Positions 61,934-64,000 of a stretch of DNA of 64,000 nucleotides are shown in pieces (the first letter of the stretch is position 1; every line of letters starts with the position of its first letter). The stretch is from assembly GCA_001314845.1 (NCBI GenBank), contig LJZQ01000016.1:1-64000 (forward strand), in the 5' to 3' direction. A program made the translations under genes and the position numbers. The notes below the pieces were generated by a model. It saw only the letters and a list, made by a program, of their open reading frames with translations. It searched no databases and had not been told where the DNA came from. This stretch comes from Marinobacter excellens HL-55. GTDB taxonomy: Bacteria > Pseudomonadota > Gammaproteobacteria > Pseudomonadales > Oleiphilaceae.

Positions 61934-64000
61934 TGGCAGCCAAACAAAAACTGATGTCTGTGCGCCGGGATTGGCGCGAACGTGACGTTCGGGTTGTCCT
62001 GGTCGCACTGATCATCGCCGTTGCGACGGTTGCCACCATTGCTCTGTTCGCCAATCAGCTTCAGCGCACGCTGGTATCATCCGCCAGTTCCTTTCTTGCC
62101 GCTGACCGACAGCTGGAAGCCGAAAATGGCCGTCCGGTACCGCAAGAATGGATTGAAGAAGCCCGGGGCCGGGGCCTGGAGACTGGCCAGATGGTTGAAT
62201 TTTCCACCATGGTGTTCGGTGAAAGCGGGTTCCAGTTGGTTTCCGTCAAGGCGGTCAGTGACGAATACCCCTTGCGTGGCGAGATAGAAATACAGTCCGG
62301 CATGGATGATGCGAGACAGATTGTGGGCGCCGGCCCGGGCCGTGGCGAAATCTGGGTAAATCCCAGGTTGCTGCGCTTGCTGGAACTTGAAATCGGCGAC
62401 AGCCTTGAGGTCGGCAACCTTGAGCTGGAAATCACCAGCCTGCTGATTCGTGAGCCTGACGGAGGGTTCCGGCTATCGTCGCTGGCGCCGCGAGTGATGA
62501 TTCATGTCGATGATGTGGCCGGCACCGGTGTGATTCAGGATGGCAGCCGCGTTGAATACGTGTATCTGTTTGCCGGGGCGGAGAACGTTCTGGACGATTA
62601 CTATCAATGGTTGGAACCGCAAATGGAGCCCAGCCATGAATGGGAAGGCGTGCGCGATGGCGAAACCTTCTCTCGCTCGCTGGAGCGGGCTGAACGGTTC
62701 CTGTTGCTCGGTGGCAGTCTTGCGGTCCTGCTGGCTGCCGTAGCAGTCGCGGTGGCCAGTCGGCAATATGCGCTGTCTCAGCGCGACACGGTCGCCTTGC
62801 TGAAAACCCTTGGGTTGTCCAGCAAAGGTATTGGTGGTCTATATCTGCGCCGGCTGGCTCTTTGGGGTATTGCCGGAATGGTAGGCGGGCTGCTGGTGGC
62901 GTTGCCGTTGTTCTGGATTCTCGTGCAACTGTTAAGCGATGTGCTTGAGCAACCGGTGGACTTCTATCTCGATCCCACCGCACTGGTGCCTGCACTTTTT
63001 ACTGCTCTGGTGTCGCTGTTTGCTTTTGCGTACCCGCCCATTCGGCGTTTGCGGCACGTCGCCGCCATGCGGGTGTTACGTTCGCAACCCGGTGAAACCG
63101 GGCGTGAAGCTATTCCGGATCTGATTATTGCCATCCTTGCGGTGTTTGGCCTGGTCTGGTTGTACGCCGGCGAAGTGGCGCTGGTGGTGTCTTTGTTGGG
63201 TGGCCTGGTTATTTTGCTGGCGGTGCTGGCATTGCTTGGCGGCCTGATGGTCGCTGCATTGCGGCGAGTACGGGGTGGCGGTAATGCCTGGCGCCTGGCA
63301 CTGGTGGGACTGTACCGGCATCGGCAAGCCAGCATGGCGCAAATGGCGGTATTCGCGATGACGTTAATGCTCGCAGCCACCCTGATACTCGTACGGTCGT
63401 CCTTGCTGGATGACTGGCAGGCTCAACTGCCTGACAACGCCCCTAATCACTTTCTGATCAACATTGCACCGGAAGCGGTCGATGAAGTGGAAGCCTTCTG
63501 GGTAGAGCGAGACGCCCCCCTGGATACTCTGTACCCGATGGTTCGCGGCCGATTGACGGAGTTGAACGATCAGCCGGTGCAAGAAGCCGTCACTAAAGAT
63601 GAACGGGTCGGCGCGCTGAACCGGGAGCTCAACCTTACGTGGATGGCCCAGCTGCCAGCAGACAATGAAATTGTTGAGGGGACCTGGTTTGCCGATGGCG
63701 AAACCGAGGGTGTGTCTGTCGAAGCCGAGCTGGCGGAGCAGCTGGGGTTGATCATCGGTGACCAACTAACCTTTACCATCGGTTCTGAAACCGTTACGGA
63801 GCCCATTACAAGCATTCGAACGGTGCAGTGGGACAGCATGCGGCCTAATTTTTACATGGCTTTTCCTCCCGGAGGCGGGTTGACGGATATGCCGAGCACC
63901 TGGATTACCAGCTTCCACCTGGATGCCGACAACAAGGTTGCGCTGAACGAGTTTTCCCGGCGCTTTCCGACCGTATCGGTTTTGGAATTGGACCACATTA
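61933..64000 (+). CDS. ybbP: ABC permease YbbP (5' part)
   Basis: About 689 codons from ATG 61933 run off the window end. One N-terminal helix (VVLVALIIAVATVATIALFA), a large periplasmic loop, helices near residues 255-280 (LLLGGSLAVLLAAVAVAVAS), 315-335 and 350-370, a second set near 395-430 (LIIAILAVFGLVWLYAGEVA) and the start of another around 475-495. FtsX-type repeats of MacB-like exporters. Partner of the preceding ATPase; start overlaps its stop by one base. Confidence 0.94.
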   Translation, partial: MAAKQKLMSVRRDWRERDVRVVLVALIIAVATVATIALFANQLQRTLVSSASSFLAADRQLEAENGRPVPQEWIEEARGRGLETGQMVEFSTMVFGESGFQLVSVKAVSDEYPLRGEIEIQSGMDDARQIVGAGPGRGEIWVNPRLLRLLELEIGDSLEVGNLELEITSLLIREPDGGFRLSSLAPRVMIHVDDVAGTGVIQDGSRVEYVYLFAGAENVLDDYYQWLEPQMEPSHEWEGVRDGETFSRSLERAERFLLLGGSLAVLLAAVAVAVASRQYALSQRDTVALLKTLGLSSKGIGGLYLRRLALWGIAGMVGGLLVALPLFWILVQLLSDVLEQPVDFYLDPTALVPALFTALVSLFAFAYPPIRRLRHVAAMRVLRSQPGETGREAIPDLIIAILAVFGLVWLYAGEVALVVSLLGGLVILLAVLALLGGLMVAALRRVRGGGNAWRLALVGLYRHRQASMAQMAVFAMTLMLAATLILVRSSLLDDWQAQLPDNAPNHFLINIAPEAVDEVEAFWVERDAPLDTLYPMVRGRLTELNDQPVQEAVTKDERVGALNRELNLTWMAQLPADNEIVEGTWFADGETEGVSVEAELAEQLGLIIGDQLTFTIGSETVTEPITSIRTVQWDSMRPNFYMAFPPGGGLTDMPSTWITSFHLDADNKVALNEFSRRFPTVSVLELDHI

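Overview
The window looks like a chromosomal segment of a marine gammaproteobacterium close to Marinobacter. The evidence is the gene order gyrA-serC-pheA-hisC-tyrA/aroA-cmk-rpsA-ihfB-lapA-lapB-pyrF, the fused tyrA-aroA gene, a TyrA/AroA/HisC arrangement typical of Pseudomonas and Marinobacter relatives, and moderate GC content. The genus is an inference from gene order and protein resemblance; no search was run.

Positions 1 to about 8,560 are part of an integron gene-cassette array. Twelve attC-like sites separate small cassettes. The integrase and attI are not in the window and would lie to the left if the array is conventionally oriented. The cargo is mainly toxin-antitoxin modules: a partial RelE/HigB-type pair, higBA, parDE, vapBC, a second higBA with a frameshifted toxin, and ccdAB. 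Also present are a retron, small membrane proteins, an isoprenylcysteine methyltransferase-like protein, a GFA-like zinc protein and unknowns. The retron (534-2538) has a recognisable msr-msd RNA, a nucleoside-deoxyribosyltransferase-like effector and a reverse transcriptase interrupted by one in-frame TAG.

Positions 8,569-29,700 hold accessory and metabolic genes: a soluble double-PAS chemoreceptor-like protein (BdlA-like), two acyl-CoA dehydrogenases, a YkgJ-type cysteine-cluster protein, a PRC-barrel protein, a broken membrane-anchored endonuclease/phosphatase gene, the deleted remains of a katE catalase, a very large cyclic beta-1,2-glucan synthase (NdvB type, 2,843 aa), small stress-type membrane genes, a PerM-family transporter, a YghU glutathione transferase and a gamma-glutamyltransferase.

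Positions 29,834-64,000 are core genome. First comes purU, then gyrA and the aromatic amino acid run, then rpsA, ihfB and lapAB-pyrF. tRNA-Asn, an aspartate aminotransferase and uvrB follow. Next are a divergent pair coding for a GNAT/C39-peptidase fusion and a RimK-like ATP-grasp ligase, a CDF metal exporter, pyrD, rmf, rlmKL, a beta-barrel outer membrane protein, an M18 aminopeptidase, a second identical tRNA-Asn, a YheT hydrolase, tesA, and a ybbA-ybbP ABC system cut off by the window end.

The most notable signals are: the retron cassette and its amber codon; three hairpin repeats whose 54-56-nt core is shared while the ~27-bp arms differ between copies but match within each copy; the GNAT-peptidase/ATP-grasp pair; and the fresh gene decay in katE, the endonuclease/phosphatase gene and one higB.
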